The position numbers and the translations under genes were made by a program. Shown here one piece after another: positions 19,112 through 27,653 of a stretch of 64,000 bases of DNA; position 1 is the stretch's first letter; every line of letters starts with the position of its first letter. Below the pieces are notes generated by a model, which was not told the origin of the DNA, did no database searches, and saw only the letters and a list, made by a program, of their open reading frames with translations. Source of the stretch: CAWJJM01 sp963843275 (GTDB lineage: Bacteria > Acidobacteriota > Thermoanaerobaculia > Multivoradales > JBCCEF01); assembly GCA_963843275.1 (NCBI GenBank), contig CAWJJM010000012.1:372001-436000 (forward strand), read 5' to 3'.

Positions 19112-21619
19112 ATGAGCTTTGACTCCTTTGCCATCGATCCCGCCCTGCTCGCCGGTGTGCGCGACCTGGGTTTCGAGCAGCCGACCGACATCCAGCAGGA
19201 CGCCATCCCGTGGGCCCTGGAGGGCCGCGACGTGCTCGCCTGCGCGATGACCGGGAGCGGCAAGACGGCCGCCTTCGGGCTGCCCATCCTGCAGCGTCTC
19301 CTGGCCCGCGAGCGCGGCACGACCCGGGCCCTGATCCTCTCGCCCACGCGCGAGCTGGCGCTGCAGATCGACGAGCACCTGCACCTGCTCGGCACCCACA
19401 CCCCGGTGGGTGTGGCCACCATCTTCGGCGGCGTCGCCTACGAGTCGCAGGAGCGGGCCTTCCGCGAGGGCGTGGACATCCTGGTGGCGACGCCGGGCCG
19501 GCTGCTCGACCATCTCCGCAGGCCCTACGCGCGGCTCGACGGGGTCGAGGTGCTGGTCCTCGACGAGGCCGACCGCATGCTGGACATGGGCTTCATCCCC
19601 GACGTCCGCCGCATCCTGCGCCAGGTGCCGCGGGAACGGCAGACGATGCTCTTCTCGGCGACGCTGCCGTCGCCGATCGTGCGGCTGTCCAACGAGATGC
19701 TGGTCGACCCGGTGACCATCAACCTCGAGCGCCGCGCGATCCCGGCCGAGGGCGTCCGCCAGGCGGTGTACCCGGTGCGCCACGAGCTCAAGCCGGCGCT
19801 GCTGCTGCACCTGCTCGGCAAGCACGCGGTGGAGAGCGCCCTGGTGTTCACCCGCACCCGCGAGCGCGCCGACCTGGTGGGGGAGTACCTGCGCCGGGCC
19901 GGGATCGCGGTGGCGGTGATCCACGGCGACCGCAGCCAGCAGCACCGCACCCGGGCGATGGAGGGCTTCAAGAAGGGGCGTCACCGGGTGCTGGTCGCGA
20001 CCGACGTGGCGGCCCGCGGCATCGACGTCGAGGAGCTGTCGCACGTCATCAACCTCGACGTCCCGAACCAGCCCGACGACTACATCCACCGGGTGGGGCG
20101 GACCGCGCGTGCCGGCGCCACGGGGGACGCCTGGACCTTCGTGGCGGCGCGCGAGCTCGCCGACCTCCACCTGATCGAGAAGTCGATCGGCCAGAAGATC
20201 GAGCGCATCCGCCTCCAGGATTTCGACTACTCGCGCAGCGCGGCGCTGGCCTCGCCGCCGCCGGTCCCCGCGATCGACGCGGCGACCGACGACGAGGAGG
20301 AGGCGGAGATCGAGGTGGCGACGGCGGAGCCCGGCGACGAGCCGCCGGCGGTCGAGGCCGCCGGTACCGAGCCGGATGCGGAGGGGGCGGCCGCCGAGGG
20401 GGAGCCGGAGAGCGCGGAGGACGAGGGGCTCGAGCCGGCGGTGCCCGCGGCCGCGGCCGCCGCCTCCGCAGGGGACGAGGAGGCGGACGACGCGACCGCG
20501 ACCCCGGCGGTGACCGAGGCCGGACCGGAGGGCGAGGGCGAGGAGGCGCCGCTGCACTCCGGCGGGCTCGGCGGCGGGCTGCTGCGCTGGTTCTGGCAGC
20601 CTACGGCGGAGAGCGCGGCAGCGGGGGAGGGGTCCCCCGCGGCTCCCGAGGACGACGGGGAGCCGCCGACGGAGCCGGTGGAGGCGACGGAGGCGACGGA
20701 GGAGGGAGCGGACGCCCCGGCGACCGCGGCTGCGCGGTCGCGGAGCCGGCGCCCGCGGCGGGCCGCCGCGGCGACGAAGGAAGCCCGGGCGACCCCCGGC
20801 GACGACGCGGAGCCCGCCGCTCGACCCCGGCGTCCGGCGGCGCGCCGGGGACGTTCGGCGGCGCGGCGCGCGACCGGTGACGGACCGTGGTGGGAGCGCG
20901 ACGCGGACGAGATCCCGGAACCCGCCACGGCGGCGATCGAAGACGAGCTCGACGAGGAGCCCGCCGACGAGGAGGCCGTCGACGAACCGGTCGCAGAGCC
21001 GGTCGCGAGACCGGCCGCCCGGGCGGCGGCGAAGGCCGCCCCGCGGCGGCCGCGGCGGCCGGCGCCGGAGGACGAGGAGGAGCGGGCTTCCGGGGCCGGT
21101 GGCGCGGCCGAGGCGGCGGCCGAGGGCCGGGGCTCCGGTCCGCGGGACGAGCGGCTGGCGCGGTTCGCGCGCCTGCGGGCGCGCCGCGAAGGCGACCGTC
21201 TCACCCGGGACGTCGCGGCGCTCGACGACGAGGAGACGGAGCGACTGCGGGCGGTGGCGCGCCGCGGCGGCCGGGGACCGTCGCGGCGGTCGGGTGCCGG
21301 TCGCGCGCCGGCGGCAGCGCAGCCGGCGCGCCGGGAGAGTGTCCGTCGGGACACGGAGCCGGCCCCGCGCCGGGAGAGTGTCCGTCGGGACGCGGAGCCG
21401 GCGCCGCGCCGGGAGGACCGTCCCGCGGAGCGCCCGCCGGCCTCCCGTCGGCGTGGCGGCGAACGGCCGGACGGCGAGCGGGCCCCCGACGCCGCCCGGC
21501 GTGGCGCACCGCCGGCGGCGCAGGCGGACGCCCCACCGCCCGGCCGCTCCGCCGCCCTGGAGCGTTTCGCCGCCCTGCGGGCGCGCCGCGGCAAGGGACG
21601 GGGAGCCGAGGACGATTAG
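19112..21619 (+). CDS. DEAD-box RNA helicase with a long disordered C-terminal tail
   Basis: 835 residues. The helicase core (1-375) is complete: Q-motif region FEQPTDIQQDAIPWAL, motif I AMTGSGKT (45-52), PTRELA, TPGR, DEAD (151-154), SAT, ARGIDV and HRVGRTAR. It resembles the RhlE/CsdA group. Residues 376-835 are a long tail, first acidic (Glu/Ala/Pro), then Arg/Pro/Ala-rich, with a 13-residue repeat (RRESVRRDTEPAP) near residue 740 and a closing ALERFAALRARRGKGR block that echoes an earlier RLARFARLRARREGDR block. The tail is far longer than in usual homologues and should bind RNA or drive condensates. It acts in ribosome assembly or RNA decay. Confidence 0.93.
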   Translation: MSFDSFAIDPALLAGVRDLGFEQPTDIQQDAIPWALEGRDVLACAMTGSGKTAAFGLPILQRLLARERGTTRALILSPTRELALQIDEHLHLLGTHTPVGVATIFGGVAYESQERAFREGVDILVATPGRLLDHLRRPYARLDGVEVLVLDEADRMLDMGFIPDVRRILRQVPRERQTMLFSATLPSPIVRLSNEMLVDPVTINLERRAIPAEGVRQAVYPVRHELKPALLLHLLGKHAVESALVFTRTRERADLVGEYLRRAGIAVAVIHGDRSQQHRTRAMEGFKKGRHRVLVATDVAARGIDVEELSHVINLDVPNQPDDYIHRVGRTARAGATGDAWTFVAARELADLHLIEKSIGQKIERIRLQDFDYSRSAALASPPPVPAIDAATDDEEEAEIEVATAEPGDEPPAVEAAGTEPDAEGAAAEGEPESAEDEGLEPAVPAAAAAASAGDEEADDATATPAVTEAGPEGEGEEAPLHSGGLGGGLLRWFWQPTAESAAAGEGSPAAPEDDGEPPTEPVEATEATEEGADAPATAAARSRSRRPRRAAAATKEARATPGDDAEPAARPRRPAARRGRSAARRATGDGPWWERDADEIPEPATAAIEDELDEEPADEEAVDEPVAEPVARPAARAAAKAAPRRPRRPAPEDEEERASGAGGAAEAAAEGRGSGPRDERLARFARLRARREGDRLTRDVAALDDEETERLRAVARRGGRGPSRRSGAGRAPAAAQPARRESVRRDTEPAPRRESVRRDAEPAPRREDRPAERPPASRRRGGERPDGERAPDAARRGAPPAAQADAPPPGRSAALERFAALRARRGKGRGAEDD
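21327..21404 (+). repeat. two-copy 39-nt direct repeat inside the helicase tail
   Basis: Two nearly identical 39-nt units start at 21327 and 21366 and encode RRESVRRDTEPAP and RRESVRRDAEPAP; a third unit begins (RRED) and diverges. In-frame, so the copy number can vary without breaking the gene. Confidence 0.9.
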
Positions 21620-21682
21620 GGGTCGTCGCGGCACCGGCGGAGCGATCGCCGGAAGGACGGTGCCGGGCCGCGGGATCCGGCG

Positions 21683-22975
21683 ATGAGCCGCCGGTCGCGG
21701 ATCGCGCTCGCCGTCGCGCTGGTGGCCGTGGCGGCGGCGGTCTGGGGCTGGCTCCTGTGGTCGCGGCGCCCCGCCCGCCCGGCGCCACCGCCCGCGGTGG
21801 CCGTCCCGCCGCCACCGCCCCCGGACCGCCTCGATCTGTCGCCGGCCGGCTTCGCCGACCTGCCGGGCTGGGAGGCGGACGACCCGTCCGCCGCCCTCGC
21901 CGCCTTCCGCCGCTCCTGCGGCGTGCTGACCGCCCTCCCGGCGGAACAGGCCCTGGGGGCGCCCTACGCCGGCACGGCGGGGGGCTGGGGGCCGGTCTGT
22001 GCGGCGGCGGACCGGGTCGCCTCCGGTAGCGCGGCGGCGCGCGCCTTCTTCTCCCGCCGCTTCGTGCCGTTCGCGGCCAGCAACCACGGCGAGACCGAGG
22101 GCATGTTCACCGGCTACTACGAGCCGACACTGGACGGCAGCCGCCGCCGGCACGGCGCCTACCGCATCCCGCTCTACGGCCGGCCGCCCGAGCTGGTCAG
22201 CGTCGATCTCGGCCAGTTCCGCGACGACCTGACGGGACGGCGGATCGCCGGGCGGGTGCGCGACGGCCGCCTGGTGCCGTTCCCCGACCGCCGGGAGATC
22301 GAGGGCGGGGCGCTGGCGGGGCGCGGCCTCGAGGTGGTGTGGGTCGACGACGCGGTCGACGCCTTCTTCCTGCAGATCCAGGGCTCCGGGGTGGTGCGGC
22401 TCGACGACGGCGGCGAGCTGCGGGTGGGCTACGCGGCGCAGAACGGCCAGCCCTACCGGGCGATCGGGGCGGTGCTGGTCGAGGCGGGGGAGCTCACCCG
22501 CGAGGAGGTCTCGATGCAGTCGATCCGGGCCTGGCTCGAGAGCCATCCGGAGCGCGCCGCCGAGATCATGGCGGCCAACCCGTCCTACGTGTTCTTCCGC
22601 CGCCTGCGCACCGGCGGGCCGGTCGGGGCCCAGGGCGTGGTGCTGACGCCGGAGCGCTCGCTGGCGGTCGACGGCGCGTTCCACGCTCTCGGCGTCCCCA
22701 TGTGGTGGGCCGGCACGGCGCCGGCGGCGGACGCGAGGACGCCGGACCGGCCGCTGCGCCGGCTTCTGGTCGCCCAGGACACCGGCGGGGCCATCCGCGG
22801 CCCGGTCCGCGGCGACGTCTTCTGGGGACCGGGCGACGCAGCCGAGGAGATCGCCGGCCGGATGAAGCACCCCGGGCGCCTGTGGGTTCTCCTGCCCCGG
22901 GAGGTGGCGGCGCGCGGCGCCGCCGCGCCGGCCGGCACGGCGGGGGCCGCGGCCGCGAGCGGCCCGCCGCGCTGA
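21683..22975 (+). CDS. mltA: membrane-bound lytic murein transglycosylase A-like protein
   Basis: 430 residues. One N-terminal membrane anchor (about residues 6-26) and a proline-rich linker precede the MltA/3D domain. Motifs: ETEGMFTGYYEP, YGRPPELVSVDLGQF, FFLQIQGSG, YAAQNGQPYRAIG, ANPSYVFF, and the 3D-type QDTGGAIRGPVRGDVFWG with the catalytic Asp. It cleaves peptidoglycan glycan strands with formation of 1,6-anhydromuramic acid, in the periplasm. The anchor is a helix, not a lipobox, unlike E. coli MltA. It starts 63 nt after the helicase stop. Confidence 0.93.
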   Translation: MSRRSRIALAVALVAVAAAVWGWLLWSRRPARPAPPPAVAVPPPPPPDRLDLSPAGFADLPGWEADDPSAALAAFRRSCGVLTALPAEQALGAPYAGTAGGWGPVCAAADRVASGSAAARAFFSRRFVPFAASNHGETEGMFTGYYEPTLDGSRRRHGAYRIPLYGRPPELVSVDLGQFRDDLTGRRIAGRVRDGRLVPFPDRREIEGGALAGRGLEVVWVDDAVDAFFLQIQGSGVVRLDDGGELRVGYAAQNGQPYRAIGAVLVEAGELTREEVSMQSIRAWLESHPERAAEIMAANPSYVFFRRLRTGGPVGAQGVVLTPERSLAVDGAFHALGVPMWWAGTAPAADARTPDRPLRRLLVAQDTGGAIRGPVRGDVFWGPGDAAEEIAGRMKHPGRLWVLLPREVAARGAAAPAGTAGAAAASGPPR

Positions 22976-23135
22976 GGCCGGCCCGGGACCGCTCCTCGCG
23001 GCGCCGGCGCAGGCCGTCCTCGCGGCTGCCGGTCACCCGGTAGACGCCGGTCCCGTCGCCCGCGGCGCTGCGGAAGTCGACGTCGGAACCGCCGCGCGGG
23101 GCGTCGCGCAGGGCGTCGACGATCTGGGGTGGCAC
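22976..23135 (-). other. possible short minus-strand coding segment
   Basis: From an ATG at 23135, about 53 codons read MPPQIVDALRDAPRGG..DVDFRS...GVYRVTG with the G/C third-position bias of real genes. However, no stop occurs until 22566, deep in the antisense of mltA. It may be a small protein whose stop was lost or shifted; too weak to call as a gene. Confidence 0.25.
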
Positions 23136-23182
23136 ATGGCGTGTTACGCCCCGTTCACGCCTTTCCGTGGTATCGTCGGGCG

Positions 23183-24268
23183 ATGCGCCGAGCGGATCGC
23201 GACGCCCCGTGGGGCGCCGGACGTCCCCGGGGGCGGGGGGCGGCCGGCAACCCGGCCAACCGCTTCGAGACCCTGGTGGTCACCTCGGAGGAGCCGCCGC
23301 CGGACCGGGTCGAGACGCGCTACCTGCGCGACACCGCGCGCTCGGTGATCGCGCGCAACGACAGCCCCGACATCCCCTTCGCCGCCTCGATCAACCCCTA
23401 CCGCGGCTGTGAGCACGGCTGCAGCTACTGCTACGCGCGGCCGTTCCACGAATACCTCGGCTTCTCGGCCGGCCTCGACTTCGAGACCCGCATCCTGGTC
23501 AAGGAGGACGCGCCGGAGCTGCTGCGCCGCGAGCTCGGGGCGCCCTCGTGGCGACCGCAGACGCTGGCGCTCAGCGGGGTCACCGACCCGTACCAGCCGA
23601 TCGAGCGACGACTCGGCATCACCCGCCGCTGCCTGGAGGTGTGCGCCGAGCTGCGCCAGCCGGTGGGGGTGATCACCAAGAGCGCGCTGGTCACCCGCGA
23701 CCTCGATCTGCTCGCCGAGCTGGCGCGGCACCGGGCGGCGCGGGTGTCGCTGTCGGTCACCACGCTGGACGTCGAGCTGGCGCGGCGCCTCGAGCCGCGC
23801 GCCTCGGCCCCGCGCGAGCGGTTGCGCGCCATCGCGGCGCTCGCGGCCGCCGGCGTCCCCACCGGGGTGATGGTGGCGCCGGTCGTTCCCGGGCTCACCG
23901 ACCACGAGATCCCGGCGCTGCTGGCCGCCGCCGCCGAGGCCGGGGCGACCACCGCGGGGTACATCCCGGTGCGTCTGCCGGGCGTCGTCAAGGAGGTGTT
24001 CGCCGGCTGGCTCGCCGAGCACTTCCCGGACCGCGCCGAGAAGGTGTTGGCGCGGATCCGGGAGCTGCGCGGCGGACGTCTCGACGATCCCCGCTTCGGG
24101 CACCGGATGCGCGGCGCCGGCGTCTTCGCCGACCAGATCGCCGCGCTCTTCGCCACCGCCCGCCGGCGCCACGGCCTCGAGCGGCGCGGCGAGCCGCTGT
24201 CGGTGGCGGCCTTCCGCCGGCCCGGGGGCACCCAGCTCGCGCTGTTCGGGGGCGCCGGCGAGCCGTGA
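23183..24268 (+). CDS. PA0069-family radical SAM protein (spore-photoproduct-lyase-like)
   Basis: 361 residues. The radical SAM cluster motif is GCEHGCSYC (Cys76, Cys80, Cys83), preceded by SINPYRGC and followed by ARPFHEYLGFSAGLDFETRI, which defines the PA0069/Rv2578c family related to SplB. Other marks are SGVTDPYQPIER and GVMVAPVVPGL. These enzymes generate the 5-deoxyadenosyl radical; the family substrate is not settled, though DNA or nucleic-acid repair has been suggested by the SplB likeness. The ATG at 23183 is preferred over GTG 23129. It is the first gene of a six-gene operon; its TGA overlaps the next start by 4 nt. Confidence 0.92.
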   Translation: MRRADRDAPWGAGRPRGRGAAGNPANRFETLVVTSEEPPPDRVETRYLRDTARSVIARNDSPDIPFAASINPYRGCEHGCSYCYARPFHEYLGFSAGLDFETRILVKEDAPELLRRELGAPSWRPQTLALSGVTDPYQPIERRLGITRRCLEVCAELRQPVGVITKSALVTRDLDLLAELARHRAARVSLSVTTLDVELARRLEPRASAPRERLRAIAALAAAGVPTGVMVAPVVPGLTDHEIPALLAAAAEAGATTAGYIPVRLPGVVKEVFAGWLAEHFPDRAEKVLARIRELRGGRLDDPRFGHRMRGAGVFADQIAALFATARRRHGLERRGEPLSVAAFRRPGGTQLALFGGAGEP

Positions 24269-24810
24269 GCCGCTCCGGCGGCCGGCCGCTCGATCCGCCG
24301 GTGCGGGAGGTGCTCGAGTTGTTCTTCCGTTGCGACCTCGGTGCGGTGCGGCTGCACGCCGGCGGCGGCGCCCGCGCCGTGGCTCGCGGGCTCGGCGCCG
24401 CGGCGGTGACCTTCGGTGAGCGGGTGCTGTTCTCGGCGGGCGCCTGGCCCGCGGTGGCGCGGCGGGAGCCGCGCGGCGTGGCGCTCGTGGCGCACGAGGT
24501 GGTCCACGTCCTCCAGTACCGCCGCCTCGGGTGGTGGCGGATGCTGCTGAGCTACGTCGGCGGCTACCTCGCCGGGCGCGTGCAGGGCCGGACCCACGCG
24601 GCGAGCTACCGCCGGCTGCCCGCCGAGCGCGAGGCCTTCGCCCGCGGCCGCGCGCTGGCCGAGCTGCTGGCCGGCCAGCCGGCGCTGGCGGCGGCGGTGC
24701 TGCGGGGCGGGGCGCTCACCGCGGCGCAGCGGGTGGCCGTCGCCCGAGCGGGCGACGCGGCGCCGGGCGGGGCGGACGGCACGGGCGCCGGCCGTATACT
24801 GCGGACGTGA
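24265..24810 (+). CDS. DUF4157 (eCIS-core-type) domain protein with HExxH motif
   Basis: 181 residues from a GTG that overlaps the previous stop (GTGA). It matches DUF4157: PLDPPVREVLELFFRCDLGAVRLH (family: circularly conserved cysteine-like CDLSxVRvH), LGAAAVTFGERVLFS, and HEVVHVLQ (His77, Glu78, His81), a zinc-metallopeptidase motif. DUF4157 usually marks effectors loaded on extracellular contractile injection systems or large secreted proteins; here it is a small stand-alone protein in a housekeeping-type operon. A hydrophobic helical stretch (WWRMLLSYVGGYLAG) follows the motif. It may be a small membrane-associated protease. Confidence 0.75.
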   Translation: MSRSGGRPLDPPVREVLELFFRCDLGAVRLHAGGGARAVARGLGAAAVTFGERVLFSAGAWPAVARREPRGVALVAHEVVHVLQYRRLGWWRMLLSYVGGYLAGRVQGRTHAASYRRLPAEREAFARGRALAELLAGQPALAAAVLRGGALTAAQRVAVARAGDAAPGGADGTGAGRILRT

Positions 24811-25133
24811 CGACGGCGAGCGAAGGCGGCGGGCTGAGCGGGCGGCAGCGCCGGTGGCTGCGCGGGCGGGCGCACGCGCTCAAGCCGGTGGTGCAGCTCG
24901 GCAAGGAGGGGTTGACCGCACCGGTCCTGGCGGCGGTGGACGACGCCCTCGAGGCGCACGAGCTGATCAAGGTGCGCCTGGTCGGCGACCGCGACGAGCG
25001 CGAGGCGCTGGCCGCCGACATCGCGGACCGCACGGGAGCGGAGGCGGTCGGCCTGACCGGCCGGGTGGCGGTGCTGTTCCGCCGCCATCCCGATCCCGAG
25101 CGGCGGCGGGTGCCGCTGCCCTCGACCCGTTGA
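24807..25133 (+). CDS. yhbY: YhbY/CRS1-CRM-domain RNA-binding protein
   Basis: 108 residues, mostly one CRM domain. Signature: LSGRQRRWLRGRAHALKPVVQLGKEGLT, then VDDALEAHELIKVRLVG and GLTGRVAVLFRR. YhbY binds pre-50S ribosomal particles and assists large-subunit assembly. It starts at a GTG overlapping the previous stop by 4 nt, so translation is coupled to the DUF4157 gene. A TATACT stretch lies 8 nt before the start but is inside the previous coding region and is unlikely to be a promoter. Confidence 0.92.
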   Translation: MTTASEGGGLSGRQRRWLRGRAHALKPVVQLGKEGLTAPVLAAVDDALEAHELIKVRLVGDRDEREALAADIADRTGAEAVGLTGRVAVLFRRHPDPERRRVPLPSTR

Positions 25134-25134
25134 G

Positions 25135-26088
25135 GTGCCGGCCCGCGGCCGTCAGGGTGCGGCGCTTGCAGGCGGCGCGGGTGTGGATCCGACGGACTCC
25201 CAGGTCGTCGTGCTGCTCAACCCCGGCGCGGCCCGCGCCCGGCGCCGCGGGCTGCACGCCGCCGAGCTGGCGGCGTTCCTCGCCGCCCGTGGTGTCGCCG
25301 CCCGGGTCGAGGAGGTCGGCGACGACGTCGCCGCGGCGGCCCGGCGCGCCGTGGCGGGCGGTCCCGACCTCCTGGTGGCGGCGGGCGGCGACGGCACGGT
25401 CAGCGCGGTCGCGGGGGCGGTGGCGGGGTCGAGGACACGGCTCGGCGTGCTCCCCCTCGGCGGCTTCGACCACTTCGCCTCCGACCTCGGCGTCCCCCGT
25501 GACCTCGAGGCGGCGGCCGACGTGCTCGCGACCGGCGTCCCCCGCCGGCTCGACCTGGTGGAGGTGGGGGGGCGGCCGATGGTCAACAACTCGATCCTCG
25601 GGTTCTACCCGCGGGCGGTGCGCCGCCGCGCCGGTCGGGGCGGCGGGCGGCTCGCCAAGGCGCTGCGCACCCTGGCCGCGGTGGTGCCGACGCTGCGCCA
25701 CCCGCCGTTCCTCCGCCTCCGCCTGCACGCCGACGGCGTCGAGCGCGTCCGCACCTCGCCGTTCCTCTTCGTGGGCAACAACGAGTACCGCATGAACCTG
25801 CTGACCTTCGCCGCCCGGCCCCGGATCGACGACGGCCGCCTGTTCGTGCACCTGCTGCGCGCCTCGACCCGCGCCGCGCTGGTGCGGACGTTGCTGGTCT
25901 ACGCGGTGGCCGACGTACGGCGTTCGCGCGACGTGGAGAGCTTCTCGGCGTCGCGCCTCGCGGTGGAATGCGACCGGCCCGAGCTGGACGTCTTCGTCGA
26001 CGGCGAGCTCCACCGTCTGCGCACCCCGCTCGACTACCGGGTGCGCGTCGGTGCGCTCTCCGTGCTGGCCCCGGCGGGGGAGGGTTGA
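25135..26088 (+). CDS. diacylglycerol/lipid kinase family protein (YegS/LCB5-like)
   Basis: 317 residues from the GTG at 25135; a second GTG at 25183 is possible and lies closer to the first strand (VVVLLNPGA). The catalytic-domain motif AAGGDGTVSAVAG is present, with the phosphate-binding LPLGGFDHFASDLG where the family usually has GTxNDFA; the GFDHFA variant occurs in bacterial relatives. The C-terminal beta-sandwich ends DGELHRLRTPLDYRVRVGALSVL. It should phosphorylate a lipid (diacylglycerol, sphingoid base or phosphatidylglycerol) at the membrane with ATP. One base separates it from yhbY. Confidence 0.9.
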   Translation: MPARGRQGAALAGGAGVDPTDSQVVVLLNPGAARARRRGLHAAELAAFLAARGVAARVEEVGDDVAAAARRAVAGGPDLLVAAGGDGTVSAVAGAVAGSRTRLGVLPLGGFDHFASDLGVPRDLEAAADVLATGVPRRLDLVEVGGRPMVNNSILGFYPRAVRRRAGRGGGRLAKALRTLAAVVPTLRHPPFLRLRLHADGVERVRTSPFLFVGNNEYRMNLLTFAARPRIDDGRLFVHLLRASTRAALVRTLLVYAVADVRRSRDVESFSASRLAVECDRPELDVFVDGELHRLRTPLDYRVRVGALSVLAPAGEG

Positions 26089-26091
26089 GGC

Positions 26092-27639
26092 GTGCTCCTC
26101 GCCGAGGTGGTGGACGTCTCGGGGCGGATCGCGGCCACCCGCTCGCGCCGTACCAAGGCCACCCACCTGGCGGAGCTGCTGCGGCGCCTGGCGCCGCAGG
26201 AGGTGGCGGTCGCGGTCTCCTACCTGGCCGGCGAGCTGCCGCAGGGGAGGATCGGCGTGGGACCGGCGCTGCTGCGCGACGCCCGTCCTGCCGGCGGTGC
26301 GGCGGTGCCGGCGCTGACCCTGGGCGAGGTGGACGCGACCTTCGAGCGCATCGCCGCGGCGGCCGGCCCCGGCGCGCAGCGGGCCCGCGGTGAGCTGCTG
26401 GCCGGTCTGCTGGGCCGCGCCACCGGGGTGGAGCGCGACTTTCTCGCCCGCCTGCTGCTGGGGGAGCTCCGCCAGGGAGCGCTCGAGGCCTCGATGACCG
26501 AGGCGTTGGCGCGCGCCGCGCAGGTCGACCTGGCGGCGGTGCGGCGCGCCCTGATGGTGTCGGGGGACCTGCCGGCGGTGGCGCGGGCGGCGCTGGCCGA
26601 CGGCGCGGCGGGCCTGGAGCGCTTCCGGGTGCGCCTGTTCCGCCCCCTGCAGCCGATGCTCGCGCAGACGGCCGACGGGGTGGGCGAGGCGCTCGACCGC
26701 CTGGGGCGGGCGGCGCTCGACTTCAAGCTCGACGGCGCCCGCGTCCAGGTGCACAAGGAGGGCGACGAGGTCCGCGCCTTCTCGCGCCAGCTCCACGACG
26801 TCACCGCGGCGGTCCCCGAAGTGGTCGCGGCGGCGCGCGCGCTGCCGGTCGGGACGGCGATCCTGGACGGCGAGGTCCTCGCCCTGCGCCCCGACGGCGC
26901 GCCGCAACCCTTCCAGGTGACGATGCGACGCTTCGGGCGGCGCCTCGACGTCGAGGCGTTGCGCCGTGAGCTGCCGCTGTCGCCGTTCTTCTTCGACCTG
27001 CTGCGGCGCGACGACGAGGACCTGCTCGACCGCCCCGCCGGCGAGCGCTTCGCCGCCCTCGCCGACGCGGTGCCGGAGGAGCGGCGGGTGCCGCGGCTGG
27101 TCACCGCCGACCCGGCGGAGGCGGCCGCCTTCCTGCGCCGCGCCCTCGACCGCGGCCACGAGGGGGTGATGGCGAAGGCGCTGGACGCGGCCTACGAGGC
27201 CGGCGGTCGCGGTGCCGGGTGGCTCAAGGTCAAGCCGGCGCACACGCTCGACCTGGTGGTGCTGGCGGCGGAGTGGGGGAGCGGGCGCCGGCGCGGCTGG
27301 CTGTCGAACCTCCACCTCGGGGCGCGCGACGCGGCGAGCGGCGGCTTCGTCATGCTCGGCAAGACCTTCAAGGGGATGACCGACGCCATGCTCGCGTGGC
27401 AGACCCGGCGGCTCGGCGAGCTCGCCGTGGCCCGCGACGGCCGCACCGTCCACGTGCGCCCGGAGCTGGTGGTGGAGGTCGCCTTCAACGACGTCCAGGT
27501 GAGCCCGCAGTACCCCGCCGGCCTCGCCCTGCGCTTCGCCCGCGTCAAGCGCTACCGGGAGGACAAGCGCCCCGAGGAGGCCGACACCCTCGACACCGTG
27601 CGGACGATCCAGCGTGGCGCGCTCGCCGCCGGCGCCTGA
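26092..27639 (+). CDS. ATP-dependent DNA ligase (archaeal/LigB type)
   Basis: 515 residues from a GTG. It has the three-part archaeal-type ligase layout: N-terminal DNA-binding domain (KATHLAELLRRL, VAVSYLAGELPQGRIGVG), adenylation domain with KLDGARVQ (nucleophile Lys212), DGEVLAL, FFFDLLRR, GHEGVMAKALD and WLKVKP, and a C-terminal OB fold (GKTFKGMTDAML, VEVAFNDVQ.SPQYPAGLALRFARVKR). It seals nicks using ATP. Bacteria normally rely on the NAD-dependent LigA, so this is an accessory repair ligase; full-length N-terminal domain argues against the LigD/LigC type. It lies between the lipid-kinase and NUDIX-eIF2B genes with gaps of 3 and 14 nt. Confidence 0.94.
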   Translation: MLLAEVVDVSGRIAATRSRRTKATHLAELLRRLAPQEVAVAVSYLAGELPQGRIGVGPALLRDARPAGGAAVPALTLGEVDATFERIAAAAGPGAQRARGELLAGLLGRATGVERDFLARLLLGELRQGALEASMTEALARAAQVDLAAVRRALMVSGDLPAVARAALADGAAGLERFRVRLFRPLQPMLAQTADGVGEALDRLGRAALDFKLDGARVQVHKEGDEVRAFSRQLHDVTAAVPEVVAAARALPVGTAILDGEVLALRPDGAPQPFQVTMRRFGRRLDVEALRRELPLSPFFFDLLRRDDEDLLDRPAGERFAALADAVPEERRVPRLVTADPAEAAAFLRRALDRGHEGVMAKALDAAYEAGGRGAGWLKVKPAHTLDLVVLAAEWGSGRRRGWLSNLHLGARDAASGGFVMLGKTFKGMTDAMLAWQTRRLGELAVARDGRTVHVRPELVVEVAFNDVQVSPQYPAGLALRFARVKRYREDKRPEEADTLDTVRTIQRGALAAGA

Positions 27640-27653
27640 AGGGACTCTCCGCC

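Noticed and set aside
22566..23135. 189-residue minus-strand frame starting MPPQIVDALRDAPRGG
   Set aside because: The first 53 residues look coding, but the rest is antisense to mltA with no stop; kept only as a low-confidence segment.
24793..24798. TATACT near the yhbY start as a promoter
   Set aside because: Lies inside the coupled upstream gene with no -35 element; the gene start overlaps the previous stop.
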